Shown here in pieces: positions 34,403 to 47,182 of a stretch of DNA of 64,000 nt (within the stretch, counting starts at the first letter, position 1; each line of letters starts with the position of its first letter). The stretch is taken from positions 10,277,724-10,341,723 of the forward strand of contig NC_084815.1 of NCBI RefSeq assembly GCF_963583255.1, written 5' to 3'. A program made the position numbers and the translations under genes. This stretch comes from Pyrus communis (taxonomy: Eukaryota; Streptophyta; Magnoliopsida; Rosales; Rosaceae). Under the pieces are notes generated by a model. The model did no database searches, was not told where the DNA came from, and worked only from the letters and a program-made list of their open reading frames with translations.

Positions 34403-35399
34403 ATTCACAAGTAGTGGAGGTTGCTTATAAACAATCGCGTTAAACAAATTCTTGGCATAAGTTTCATGCAATCCATAGTAACGAATGCCTCGTCAACACT
34501 TATAATTTTCATAGAGCGTAATGATTCTTGCTTGTATCTCTTCTATGCATTCATGTTGAGGACTTGTGGGGAATGTTTTGAATTTTTGTATGCGCTAACC
34601 CATCCAATTCAATAACATTAGGAAGATTTGAAGGTTAATTAGTGCATCACGGTTAACCCGGGGTGTTGAGTTTCATGGTTTATTGAAATGCAATTGGAAA
34701 TCATTTTATTATGCAAGTATAACATGTATGGAGATGAACCCCTTAGCCATTCTATCATCCATTCATTCCATTCCATCAAATTCGTTTTACAATCTGTTTA
34801 GTTTATTAACTTGTTTTGTTATTTCAATTCTCGTCAATTTAAAACCCCCCTTTACTTTCTTGTTCTTTAGTGTTTAGAATTTGTTTAGTTTATGTTTTAA
34901 AGTGTTTTGATTCAATTTTATTTCCCAATTTCGTCCAAATTCACCAAAGTGCTCAAAACTGCCCAGAAAGTGATTTTAAGGCAGTTTTGAGTGTTTTGGG
35001 TGATGTTTGAGTCTTTTGGTTTGTTTTAAGTGTTTAGTTTTACATTCTTTGAGTTAGTTTAGTGTTTTATATTGTGTTTTTACGTTCTTGAGTCAAGTTA
35101 TTACTTAATTTCGTCCAAATTTGTGTTTGTGCTCAAATCTGCTCAGAAAGTGGTTTTTAGGCAGATTTGAGTGTGTTTGTGTTGTTTTGAGTCTTTTGGT
35201 TTGTCTTAGTGTTTTAAAGTTTAGTTTTGCATTCTTTGAGTCTAGTATAGTGTTTCATATTGTTATTTTACGTTTTTGAGTCAAATCCAAGTGGTTAACA
35301 ATCCCTCCTAATCCCCGGTCTAGAACGATCCCTACTTATACATATACTACAATTTGACGAAAAGAGGGTTTAATTTGTGTGCGTATAAATCACGCATCA
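34403..35399 (+). repeat. Second half of the LTR piece interrupted by element A
   Basis: Continues the LTR from 11011 (ATTCACAAGTAGTGGAGG) to the LTR end CACGCATCA. Contains both CTGCCC stem-loops. No gene. Confidence 0.85.
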
Positions 35400-37267
35400 G
35401 CCACCAACCAACCTAGCTGTCATGTTTCCCCTTTAATCATTCAAACATTCACCCACATGCATTTCTAACCCACATGCACCCTAGATTCTAATCAGCCATT
35501 CACATTTAATCATTCATTCCCATCAGATTTCCAACATTGCACATGCATTTCCACCCTTTAATCACATGCATAAATCAGCCACATGCATCTCCCATCACCA
35601 TTCCAGATTTCCACCAAGTTCCTAGCTGTCATGTTCCCCCCATTTCACCTATAAATAAACCTTCATTGCAGCCACAAGGGGGGGGGGATCCATTCACCAC
35701 AGAAATAAGGCCTTTGTGCCAGAAATTCACCCATTCCAAACACTCTTCCATAAACTCATCCATTGCAGAAATGTAGACCATCAAACCACCCCCTTTGTGC
35801 CGTGAGTCTCCCCTACAAATCCAAACACCATCCTTCCATTCCTCCACCACTACCCAAACCATTCACACCATCAAACTATCCTTAGACCTTGTGCTACAAC
35901 GAAGAGGAAGAGAAGAGTGCCTAAACGTTCATACAATTCAAGTTTGAGTTGTTGGAATGTTTAGGTGTTTCTTTGATTTCAATGTTAATTTCAATACTCT
36001 TTGTTTTGTACGTATGAGGAATGGAAGAGAAGAGTGCCTAAACGTTCATACAATTCAAGTTTGAGTTGTTGGAATGTTTAGGTGTTTCTTTGATTTCAAA
36101 GTTATGAGGAATTCGAAATATATGTTTATGCTTGCATTTTGATTTGATTACTTCTAATTGCGTTTCATAAGTTGTGGATTCAATTTGTTTAACTGTTTGA
36201 TTGATAACTTATTTATGTATGTTTATTGAGAGTGCACGCTTAATTTTCATGCATGAATATGACGCTAGAATATAAGTGAGTTTCACCTAATAGTTACGAA
36301 CTTATATTCACAAGTAGTGGAGGTTGCTTATAAACAATCGCGTTAAACGAATTCTTGGCATAAGTTTCATGCGTATTCCATAGTAACGAATGCCTCGTCA
36401 ACACTTATAATTTTCATAGAGCGTAATGATTCTTGCTTGTATCTCTATTATGCAATCATGTAGGGGACTTGTGGGGAATGTTTTGAATTGTTGTATGCGC
36501 TAACCCATCCAATTCAATAACGTTAGGAAGATTTGAAGGTTAATTAGTGCATCACGGTTAACTTGGGGTGTTGAGAATTCATGGTTTATTGAAATGCAAT
36601 TGGAAATCATTTTATTATGCAAGTGTAACATGTGTGGAGAAGAACCTTCTAGCTAGCATTCATCCATTCATTTTCATCGCATTCATATTTACATTCTGTC
36701 TAGTTTATTAAACTTGTTTCGTTATTTCAATTTTCGTCAAATTAAAATCCCCCTTTACTTTATTGTCTAATTTAGTTAGAAAGTGTCTTAGTTTATGTTT
36801 CTAAGTGTTTTGATTCAATTTATTACATAATTTCGTCCAAATTCACCAAAGTGCTCAAAACTGCCCAGAAAGTGTTTTTAAGGCAGTTTTGAGTGTTTTG
36901 GGTGATGTTTGAGTCTTTTGGTTTGTTTTAGTGTTTTAAAGTTTAGTTTTGCATTCTTTGAGTCTAGTATAGTGTTTTATATTGTTATTTTACGTTTGAA
37001 TCAAGCCATAATCTTAAATTCGTCCAACATTGGGTTTAAGGTCAGAAACTGCCTAGTTAGTGTTTTTAGGCAGTTTTGAGTCTTTTGAACTTGTTTTGAG
37101 TCCTTTGAGTCTTTGTGAACGTTTTTAACTTTGTTTTTATGTTTTTGAGTCAAATCCAAGTGATTAACAATCCCTCCTAATCCCCGGTCCAGAACGATCC
37201 CTACTTGCACCTATACTACAATTGATAAAAAGAGGGTTTAATTTGTGTGCGTATAAATCTCGCATCA
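35400..37267 (+). repeat. 5'-truncated LTR piece
   Basis: Starts in CATGCA-rich U3 directly after an LTR end and finishes at CTCGCATCA. TATA box near 35651, two CCTAAAC hairpins (about 35920-36070). The GC hairpin (CCCCC...GGGGG) is deleted near 36100. A stem-loop variant, AAACTGCC...GGCAGTTT, is near 37045-37080. No gene. Confidence 0.82.
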
Positions 37268-38542
37268 AGCAGCCATATCCCCTCTTTTATCCACATGCAT
37301 TCATAATCATTCATAATCATTCACCACCAATTCAGCCACATGCACTTGTTCTTTCATCATTGCACCACAATCCTTTACCATTGCAGCCACATGCACTCCC
37401 ATCCTTTACCATTGCAGCCACATGCACTTCCCCCTTTACCATTGCAGCCACATGCACTACCCCTTCATCATTTCAGCCACCGAACACCCACATGCACTCT
37501 CACTCCAGATTTTCAGCCATCCCAATTCATTATTGCACATCAACACATTCTATCATTTCCACATGCATTCCCCTTACAATTTCAGCCACTCCACATGCAT
37601 TTCCAGCTTTCCACCAAGTTCCTAGCTGTCATGTTCCCTCTTTTTCACCTATAAATAAGCATCCATTGCAGCCACAAATCACTAACTCTTCCATATTCAG
37701 AAAATCATCTCTCATACACATTCATTCACGCCAGAAATTCATTCCCTCTCTCTAACACTGCCATACTTCACCATTCTTCATATTTTCTGCCCAAAAACAC
37801 TCCTTGCCTTCCCCTACATCCATCCCTACCCTAAACACATCATTCTACATCATCCATAACCCCCAAAACTCACCAAGACCCCTTGTGCTGCAGCAACTAG
37901 AGGAGAAGAGGCCTAAACGTTCATACAATTCAAGATTGAGTTGTTGGGATTTTTAGGTGTTCTTCGTTCTTGTTTTCAATGTTTACTTTGTTATTACTCT
38001 CTAAGTTTGTTGTAATCATGAGTGGCTAAACCCCTAATTAGTTAGGGGAAAGTTTGAAACCATGGACATATGTTGGTTATGATTTGATTTACTCCAGTTA
38101 TGAATTCATGAACTTTAGATGTGGTTTACTTTTCTGTTTTGATTAAGAACTTGTTTATGTATGTGGGTTGAGGGTCGACACTTAATTTGCATGCCTAAAC
38201 TTGATGCTAGGATATAAGGGAATTTCACCTAATCGTTATGAACTTATATTCATGAGTAGTAAAAATCGCTAGTCACGATTGTGTTTAGTAAACCCTAGGC
38301 TGGATTAACATGCGTATTCCATAGTTATGAATGCCTAGTCGACGTTTATGATTTCCGTTGAACTTAATGATCTTTGTTGAATGTCTCTATCATGCATATT
38401 CCATAGTTAGGCACTTTGATTAGGAATAATTTGGTTGTAATGCGTATTCCATTCAATCCAATGAATCTAGGGAAATCTGAAAGTTAGTTTAAGCGGACCT
38501 AATTAACTTGGAGCATTGTCATTCATCGTTTGTTGAAGTCAT
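37268..38542 (+). repeat. 5'-truncated LTR piece of a diverged subtype, belongs to element C
   Basis: Begins in U3 after an LTR end. It shares the A-type hairpin CCCCTAA-TTAG-TTAGGGG near 38030 and text of seg 43560-44654 (ATGGACATATGTTGG). It is interrupted by solo LTR S2 and resumes at 40659 to end at 41181, where the PBS of C follows. This is thus the 5' LTR of C with its own start missing. Confidence 0.8.
38538..38542. repeat. Target-site duplication of solo LTR S2, left copy
   Basis: GTCAT here and at 40654-40658. The rejoined host reads TTGAAGTCATAACTGGGA, as in the uninterrupted copy near 44125. Confidence 0.88.
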
Positions 38543-40653
38543 TGATGCGTGATTTATACGCACACAAATTAAACCCTCTTTTTGTCAATTGTAGTATAAG
38601 TATAAGTAGGGATCGTTCTGGACCGGGGATTAGGAGGGATTGTTAACCACTTGGATTTGACTCAAAAACATAAAATAACAATATGAAACACTATACTAGA
38701 CTCAAGGAATGCAAAACTAAACTTTAAAACACTAAAACAAACCAAAAGACTCAAACATTACCCAAAACACTCAAAACTGCCTTAAAATCACTTTCTGGGC
38801 AGTTTTGAGCACTTTGAGTACTTTGGACGAATTTATGTAACAAATTGAATCACAAACGTAAAAACGTAATATAAAACACTAAACTAGACTCAAAGAATGT
38901 AAAACTAAACTTTAAAACGCTAAAACAAACCAAAAGACTCAAACAGTACCCAAAGCACTTGAAACTGCCTTAAAAACACTTTCTGGGCAGTTTTGAGCAC
39001 CTTGAGTACTTTAGACGAATTTGGGAAACAAAATGAAACAAAACACTTATAAACACAAACTAAATGTATTTCTAACTAATTTGACATTAAAGTAAAGGGG
39101 GATTTAGGTTTATACGAAATTAAACTAAAATGTACAGATTGTAAATTAAAGCAAAATGTAAATGTGAATGTGATAGAATGAATGGAATGAAGGCTAGCTA
39201 AGGGGTTCATCTCCATACATGTTATACTTGCATAATAAAACGATTTCCAATTGCATTTCAATAAATCATTAATTCTCAACACCCCAAGTTAACCGTGATG
39301 CACTAATTAACCTTCAAATCTTCCTAACGTTATTGAATTGGATGATTGCATACGACAACCCAAAACATTCCCCACAAGTCCCCTACATGATTGCATAATA
39401 GAGATACAAGCAAGAATCATTACGCTCTATGAAAATTATAAGTGTTGACGGGGCATTCGTTACTATGATTGCATGAAACTTATGCCAAGAATTCGTTTAA
39501 CGCGATTGTTTATAAGCAACCTCCACTACTTGTGAATATAAGTTTGTAACTATTAGGTGAAACTCACTTATATTCTAGCGTCAAATTCATGCATGAAAAT
39601 TAAGTGTGCACTCTCAATAAACATACATAAATAAGTTATCAATCAAATAGTTAAACAAATTGAATACACAACTTATGAAACGCAATTAGAAGTAATCAAA
39701 TCAAAATGCAAGCATAAACATTTATTTCGAATCCCCCCCTAGCAAAGGGGGGGTTTAGTTGAATTTAAACATTGGAATCAAAGAAACACCTAAACATTCC
39801 AACAACTCAAACTTGAATTGTATGAACGTTTAGGCCCTCTTCTCTTCCATTCCTCATTCGTACAAAACAAAGAGTATTGAAATTAAACATTGAAATCAAA
39901 GAAACACCTAAACATTCCAACAACTCAAACTTGAATTGTATGAACGTTTAGGCCCTCTTATCTTCCTCTTTGTTGTAGCACAAGGTCTAAGGATAGTTTG
40001 ATGGTGTGAATGGTTTGGGGAGTGGTTGGAGTGGCTGCAATGGAGGAGAAAAGTGTTTTGGTGGCTGCTGCAAGGGTGTGGAGAGGTTTTGACGAATTTC
40101 TGGAATATGGAAGAGTGAATGAGAATGAATGAGAATGAATGCTTATTTATAGGTGAAATGGGGGGAACATGACAGCTAGGAGGGAATGTGGCTGCATGTT
40201 TGAATGATTAAAGGATGCATGTGGCTGAATGTGGCTGCATGTGCAAGGGGACAATCTGAAAATGCATGTGTTGGCTGCAATGATGAAATGGATGGGAGTG
40301 CATGTGGCTTAATTAATTAAAGGGAGTGCATGTGCAATGTTTTAAAGGATGGAATGCATGTGAATATGATGGAAATCTGATATGGTGATGGGAGATGCAT
40401 GTGGCTGATTTATGCATGTGAATGCATGTGGCTGCAATGGATTAGGAATCCTTCAATTTCGTCCATTCCTTTTGCTGCAAACATAAGCTATCCATTCCAA
40501 GTCCAATTTTGCTCCAAAATGCATCTTTTTGCTTCCTTAGCCATATGAACCTAAAAACACACGAAAATGGCTTAAACGACTAAAACAACTACGAATTAAC
40601 AATATAAATGCACGAAAACAAGCTAAGTAAGTCGCCTAAATATGCTTCTATCA
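38543..40653 (-). mobile_element. Solo LTR S2
   Basis: 2111 bp, TGATGCGTG to GCTTCTATCA, with GTCAT duplications on both sides and no internal region. Its outer end reads TGATAGAAGC where all other LTRs here read TGATAGGAGC. It contains two CTGCCC stem-loops in tandem (about 38776-38815 and 38965-39005), a CATGCA U3 and a minus-strand TATA box near 40145. Confidence 0.9.
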
Positions 40654-40658
40654 GTCAT

Positions 40659-41181
40659 AACTGGGAATCAAATTATATGCATATGTTCATGTGTGGATAA
40701 GGAACCCTCTAACTAGTTTCTCATCATTCTATTTCATCAAATTCGTTTTTACAATCTGTTTTAATTGGAATCTGTGCATTTAGTTTAATTTCGTCCAAAA
40801 CTCAATCCCCCTTTACTTTATTGTCCAATTTAGTTAGAAAGTGTCTTAGTTTATGTTTCTAAGTGTTTTGATTCAAGTTATTACACAAATTCGTCCAAAT
40901 TCACCAAAGTGCTCAAAACTGCCCAGAAAGTGTTTTTAAGGCAGTTTTGAGTGTTTTGGGTGATGTTTGAGTCTTTTGGTTTGTCTTAGTGCTTTAAGCG
41001 TTTAGTTTCGCATTCTTTGAGTCTAGTTTAGTGTTTTAAACTTTATTTTACGTTTTTGAGTCAATTTCACATTGATTAGCATCCCTAGTTAATCCCCGGT
41101 CTAGAACGATCCCTATTTGCTCATATACTACAATTGTCATCCATAGGGTTTAATTTGTGTGTCAAGTTAATTCTCGCATCA
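40659..41181 (+). repeat. 3' end of the 5' LTR of element C
   Basis: Continues from 38542 after S2. One stem-loop (about 40915-40950). Ends TTCTCGCATCA directly before the PBS. Confidence 0.85.
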
Positions 41182-41186
41182 AATTT

Positions 41187-41204
41187 TGGCGCCGTTGCCG
41201 GGGA
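41187..41204 (+). promoter_or_regulatory. Element C primer-binding site, tRNA-Asp type
   Basis: TGGCGCCGTTGCCGGGGA, complementary to the plant tRNA-Asp 3' end, 5 bp after the LTR end. Confidence 0.92.
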
Positions 41205-41305
41205 TTAGCAAAATTGCTAATCCGTTGTGTTTTTGCCGTATGTTTTTAGTGTAATTTACCTAGTTTTCTTATTTTGTTTTGTTTTCTTGGTTTAGGTACT
41301 AGTGC

Positions 41306-42751
41306 ATGACGCGGAGTTCTCAAACTGTGCATGCACATATCTTGGACTTTAACGACGATTTTGAACGTGATTTGAGAAGAAAGAGGAGGCATCCCGAACC
41401 TAGTGAACCTAGTTCAAGTTCAGAGGCCGAATCTGAGTTTGAAAGTGTGGAAGAAGAAGTTATGGCAGCGGACAATCGGACCATTAAAGAGCTTTCGGCC
41501 TCGGGGTTGGCCAATGTCGCACCATTATGCATTCAATACCCCGCGGCTGCCCAAGGCAAGATCGATGAATTCGAGTTGAAGTCAAGCTTGTTGCACCACA
41601 TTCCGAAATACCATGGGCTTTCCATGGAAGATCCAAACAAGCATTTGAAGGAGTTTGAAGTTGTATGCTCAAGCATGACACCCATTAACGTTGATGGGAA
41701 TATTATGAAGATGAAAGCTTTTCCATTCTCTCTTATGGAAAAGGCTAAGGATTGGCTTTATGAATTGGCACCCGGGACCGTTACTTCTTGGGAGAGCATG
41801 AAGAGAGCATTCTTGGAGAAGTTCTTCCCTACTTCAAGAGTCATTCTCTTGAGGAAGAAAATTAGCGGAATCCAACAAAGTCAAGGAGAATCTTTTCCGG
41901 CATACTACGAGCGTTTTAAAGCCTTTGTTGCATCATGTCCTCAACATCAAATTAAGGAGGAGCTTCTCCTTCAATATTTCTATGAGGGCCTTCTTCCCAT
42001 TGAAAGGCAAATGCTCGATGCTTCGGCGGGAGGTGCATTGGTGGACAAAACTCCTATGGCAGCCAAGACCCTAATTGCAAACCGTGCTCTAAATGCACAA
42101 CAATATGAAGGACTTGGGCAAAGGGACCCCCCACGGCAACACTTGAATGAGGTAAGTTCTCAATCCGATATTCAATCTCAGTTAGCTAATCTTACTTCTA
42201 TTATGTCTCAGATGGCCGAAGAAATGAAGATACAAGGACCGATTGTATGTGGTGTATGTTCTATCCAAGGACACCCTTCGGAAAGATGCCCTCAATTGAT
42301 TGAGAATGGGGGATGGGAGAGTGCAAATGCCATTGGATTTCCGAGCCACAATCAACCAAGGAATGATCCATATTCCAACACATACAATCCAGGTTGGAAA
42401 GACCATCCAAACTTCAAGTGGAGGGAGCCTCAACAACAAGGAGGCTTTAGACAACAACCCCCGGGGTTCTACACCAAGCCATTCGGCCCCAATTCAAACC
42501 AAGCACAACCTGCCCAAAACAATCAAGGTACGTCATTGGACAATGAAACACTTCTTAAGTTACTTACCAATTTGTCTCAGGGGCAAGAGAATCAAACCAA
42601 AGCCATGCAAAACCAAGACAAAAGGGTGGATCACTTGGAGAAACAAATTGGGCAGATTGCAGCGGACAATTTCGAGACAAAGGCAAGCTACCTAGCTCAA
42701 CCATTGTCAATCCAAGGGGAGGGTGCGAATCTGCCAAGGCAATCATGTTGA
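41306..42751 (+). pseudogene. gag of element C, frameshifted near its end
   Basis: Starts ATGACGCGGAGTTCT shortly after the leader; D keeps the same start context (GGTACTAGT.. ATGAC). The N-terminus is acidic and basic in turn (residues 10-55). A retrotransposon-gag capsid domain follows at about 95-232, including KMKAFPFSLMEKAKDWLYEL, WESMKRAFLEKFF and LLLQYFYEGL. The CCHC knuckle has C315, C318, H323 and C328. The frame matches A's gag up to KQIGQIA, then a 7-bp deletion (near 42660-42675) shifts it into about 25 unrelated codons and a stop. Downstream gag-pro sequence continues out of frame to the LTR fusion at 42821. Virus-like particle formation would be its role, but this copy lacks everything downstream. 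Confidence 0.92.
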
Positions 42752-42821
42752 GAAGTGGTAAGGAGGTCGGAACCACCTCAAGGCCATCCAAAACAAGTCA
42801 AGAAGAGGACATGTTGCTGCA

Positions 42822-44654
42822 AGAAGAGGAGGAGAAGAGTGCCTAAACGTTCATACAATTCAAGTTTGAGTTGTTGGAATGTTTAGGTGTTTCTTTTCCT
42901 CGATTACAATGTTTAATTTCAATTCTCTTTGTTTTGTAATCATGAGGAACTAAACCCCCTTTGGCTAGGGGGGGATTCGAAATATATGTTTATGCTTGCA
43001 TTTTGATTTGATTACTTCTAATTGCGTTTCATAAGTTGTGGATTCAATTTGTTTAACTGTTTGATTGATAACTTATTTATGTATGTTTATTGAGAGTGCA
43101 TGCTTAATTTTCATGCATGAATATGACGCTAGAATATAAGTGAGTTTCACCTAATAGTTACGAACTTATATTCACAAGTAGTGGAGGTTGCTTATAAACA
43201 ATCGCGTTAAACGAATTCTTGGCATAAGTTTCATGCGTATTCCATAGTAACGAATGCCTCGTCAACACTTATAATTTTCATAGAGCGTAATGATTCTTGC
43301 TTGTATCTCTATTATGCAATCATGTAGGGGACTTGTGGGGAATGTTTTGGGTTGTCGTATGCAATCATCCAATTCAATAACATTAGGAAGATTTGAAAGT
43401 TAATTTAAGCGGATCTAATTAACTTGGAGCATTGAGAATTAATGGTTTATTGAAATGCAATTGGAAATCGTTTTATTATGCAAGTATAACATATGTGGAG
43501 ATGAACCCCGTAGCTAACTTTCCATCCATTCAATTCCATCAATTTGTTCTTTCTTTTCTTGTTTCTGTTTTCATGTTTAATTTAACTTGTTGTTCAATTA
43601 TGTTAAACATGTGGAACTAATTTCTTTTTAGTTAGAGGCGAATTTGAAGCCATGGACATATGTTGGTTATGATTTGATTTACTCCAGTTATGAATTCATG
43701 AACTTTAGATGTGGTTTACTTTTCTGTTTTGATTAAGAACTTGTTTATGTATGTGGGTTGAGGGTCGACTCTTAATTTGCATGTCTAAACTTGATGCTAG
43801 GATATAAGGGAATTTCACCTAATCGTTATGAACTTATATTCATGAGTAATAAAGATCGCTAGTCACGATTGTGTTTAGTAAACCCTAGGCTGGATTAACA
43901 TGCGTATTCCATAGTTATGAATGCCTAGTTGATGTTTATGATTTCCGTTGAACTTAATGATCTTTGTTGAATGTCTCTATCATGCGTATTCCATGGTTAG
44001 GGACTTTGATTAGGAATAATTTGGTTGTAATGCGTATCCCATTCAATCCAATGAATCTAGGGAAATCTGAAGGTTAATTTAAGCCGACCTAATTAACTTG
44101 GAGCATTGTCATTCATCGTTTGTTGAAGTCATAACTGGGAGTCAAATTATATGCTTATGTTCATGTGTGGAGAAGGAACCCTCTAACTAGTTTTTCATCA
44201 TTCTATTTTATCAATTTCGTTTTTATAATTTGTTTTAATTAGAATCTGTGCATTTAGTTTAAATTCATCCAAAACCAATCCCCCATTTATTTTAAAGTGT
44301 TAGATTAGTTAGAAATACATTTAGTTTGTGTTTATAAGTGTTTTGATTCATTTTGTTTCCCAAATTCGTCCAAAGTACTCAAGGTGCTCAAAACTGCCCA
44401 GAAAGTGTTTTTAAGGCAGTTTCGAGTGCTTTGGGTACTGTTTGAGTCTTTTGGTTTGTTTTAGTGTTTTAAAGTTTAGTTTTGCAATATTTGAGTCTAG
44501 TATAGTATTTTATTTTGTGTTTTTACGTTTTTGAGTCAGTTTCCAAGTGATTTGCAATCCCTCCTAATCCCCGGTCCAGAACGATCCCTACTTATACATA
44601 TACTACAATTGACAAAAAGAGGGTTTAATTTGTGTGCGTATAAATCTCGCATCA
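42822..44654 (+). repeat. Two overlapping LTR pieces fused to the gag of C
   Basis: Starts at the R-region (AGAAGAGGAGGAGAAG, CCTAAAC hairpin at about 42844-42889). It runs to about 43550, then restarts at an earlier LTR position (the post-hairpin GTTTAATTT segment) with diverged sequence and continues to CTCGCATCA at 44654. The second part resembles the C LTR (37960-38542 and 40659-41181). No gene. Confidence 0.75.
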
Positions 44655-45268
44655 GAAACCACCCATCCCATCATCATTCACACAAACTCAACCCTTTGCT
44701 GTGCACATCACCACACAATTCCATTTCTCCAACCTTGCCGTGCACTTCATCCTTGCAGCCATTCCACATGCATTTCAACTCACATGCACTCATCATCATA
44801 ACCTAGCTGTCATTCCACTTCATTGCACATTCATTCTTCCATACACATTTCAGTCACAAACACCAACCATTCCCTTGTGCCGTGCCTTCCCTACTAATCC
44901 AAACACCATCTCCATTCCAACACCAAATCCATCCCTTAAGGCCGTGGCCTCCCCCTTCCATTTTCACCACTCCCCAAACCATTCACACCATCAAACTATC
45001 CTTAGACCTTGTGCTACAACAAAGAGGAAGAGAAGCGGGCCTAAACGTTCATACAATTCAAGCTTGAGTTGTTGGAATGTTTAGGTCTTTCTTTTCCTTT
45101 GAATTCAATGTTTAATTTCAATTCTCTTTGTTTTGTACGTATGAGAAACTAAACCCCCCCTTGGCTAGGGGGGGATTCGAAATATATGTTTATGCTTGCA
45201 TTTTGATTTGATTACTTCTAATTGCGTTTCATAAGTTGTGGATTCAATTTGTTTAACTGTTTGATTGA
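44655..45268 (+). repeat. 5'-truncated LTR piece, interrupted by element D
   Basis: Starts in U3 after an LTR end, has one CCTAAAC hairpin (about 45039-45084) and a GC hairpin. It breaks at GTTTGATTGA, where D is inserted, and resumes at 53565. It has no TATAAATA box: the U3-R part is deleted. Confidence 0.83.
45264..45268. repeat. Target-site duplication of element D, left copy
   Basis: ATTGA here and at 53560-53564. Rejoining restores TTTGATTGATAACTTATTT, present in every intact LTR. Confidence 0.88.
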
Positions 45269-45746
45269 TGATAGGAGCATATTCATGCGACTTAAATAGC
45301 TTGTTCTCGTGCATTTACGTTATGTTTCTTTAGTTATTTTAGTACTTTAAGCTATTTTCGTGTGTTTGTAGGTCCAAAGGGCTAAAGGAGCAAAAAGATG
45401 CATTTTGGAGACTTTTGGAGCACTTTTGGGCTAAGGACGGATAGCTTATGCTTGAAGCCAAAGTGTTGGACGAAATTGAAGACCTAATTAAAGACCAAAG
45501 TGTTGGAACCTTGTTCCCTTTAGTTTTAGGACATTTAAACCTTTCCTTTATCCTTAGCCGTGCATAACATTCCAACATTCCACACTTATCACATATCACT
45601 TACCACTTATCATTCACCACATATCATTCACCACTTATCATATCATACATTCATTTATCACTTATCATAATCATTCACTTATCACTTAACATATCATACA
45701 CTTATCACTTATCACTCATAATCATCTACACATTTAAACACATGTA

Positions 45747-45912
45747 CTTCACCTACAACATCCACCCACTTCACCTACAACATCCACCTACTTCACCTAC
45801 AACATCCACCCACTTCACCTACAACATCCACCTACTTCACCTACAACATCCACCTACTTCACCTACAACCTCCACTTACTTCACCAACCTCACACACTTA
45901 CTTCACCTACAA
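45747..45912 (+). repeat. LTR minisatellite in D (5' LTR)
   Basis: About seven units of ACATCCACCTACTTCACCTACA type, the reverse complement of the F array, with degenerate last units. Repeated at 51894-52059 in the 3' LTR. Confidence 0.85.
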
Positions 45913-45944
45913 ATGACATAGCCATATGTTCCCTCCACTACTCC

Positions 45945-45952
45945 TATAAATA
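45945..45952 (+). promoter_or_regulatory. LTR TATA box of element D (5')
   Basis: TATAAATA in the context CTCCTATAAATACCC. The 3' LTR copy is at 52092-52099. Confidence 0.75.
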
Positions 45953-47146
45953 CCCTTGCATTCATTCATTCAAAACCATCTCCATCTCATTTCATACACA
46001 ACACACCACAAACACATCCCTTTCTCTCTTAGCCGTGAGTCTCCCTTACAATCCAAACACCATCCTTCCATCTCCACAACTCCTCTTCCATTCCTCCACC
46101 ACTCCCCAAACCATTCACACCATCAAACTATCCCTAGACCTTGTGCTACAACGAAGAGGAAGATAAGAGGGCCTAAACGTTCATACAATTCAAGTTTGAG
46201 TTGTTGGAATGTTTAGGTGTTTCTTTGATTTCAATGTTTAATTTCAATACTCTTTGTTTTGTACGAATGAGGAATGGAAGAGAAGAGTGCCTAAACGTTC
46301 ATACAATTCAAGTTTGAGTTGTTGGAATGTTTAGGTGTTTCTTTGATTCTCTTTATTTTGTACGTATGAGGTACTAAACCCCCCTTGGCTAGGGGGGGAT
46401 TTGAAATAAATGTTTATGCTTGCATTTTGATTTGATTACTTCTAATTGCGTTTCATAAGTTGTGGATTCAATTTGTTTAACCGTTTGATTGATAACTTAT
46501 TTATGTATGTTTATTGAGAGTGCACGCTTAATTTTCATGCATGAATATGACGCTAGAATATAAGTAAGTTTCACCTAATCGTTATGAACTTATATTCACA
46601 AGTAGTGGAGGTTGCTTATAAACAATCGCGTTAAACGAATTCTTGGCATAAGTTTCATGCGTATTCCATAGTAACGAATGCCTCGTCAACACTTATAGTT
46701 TTCATAATGCTTAATGATCTTTGATTGTATCTTTATTGTGCTGTTCACGTAAAGGACTTTTGGAGAATGTTGTGAATTGCGTTGCGCTAACCCATCCAAT
46801 TCATTAACTTAAGGAAAACTTGACGGTTAATTTAAGCGGACCTAATTAACCCGGGGTGATGAGTTTCATAATTTATTGAAATGCAATTGGAAATCTTTTT
46901 ATTATGTAAGTGTAACATGTGTGAAGAAGAACCCCTTAGCTATTCTATCATCCATTCATTCCATTTCATCAATTTCGTTTTTATAATCTGTTTTAATTAG
47001 AATCTGTCCATTTAGTTTATTTTCGTCCAAACCTCAATCCCCATTTATTTTAAAGTGTTAGATTAGTTAGAAATATTTTTAGTTTGTGTTTATAAGTGTT
47101 TTGATTCAATTTGTTAAACAAATTCGTCCAAATTTGTGTTTGTGCT

Positions 47147-47182
47147 CAAATTTGCCCAGAAAGTGGTTTTTAGGCAGATTTG
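47147..47182 (+). other. Stem-loop in the D 5' LTR
   Basis: CAAATTTGCC pairs with GGCAGATTTG with one G-T wobble caused by the T at 47152. In the 3' LTR (53294-53329) the stem is perfect (CAAATCTGCC). Confidence 0.65.

Larger units (their letters stand above)
41182..42821 (+). mobile_element. Element C internal region: leader, PBS and gag, truncated
   Basis: Internal start of a coding Athila-like element: PBS, a T-rich leader and gag. Gag-pro is cut at about 42816-42821 and fused to LTR sequence, so protease, pol and the 3' UTR are gone. It supplies the N-terminal gag part that element A lacks. Confidence 0.88.
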
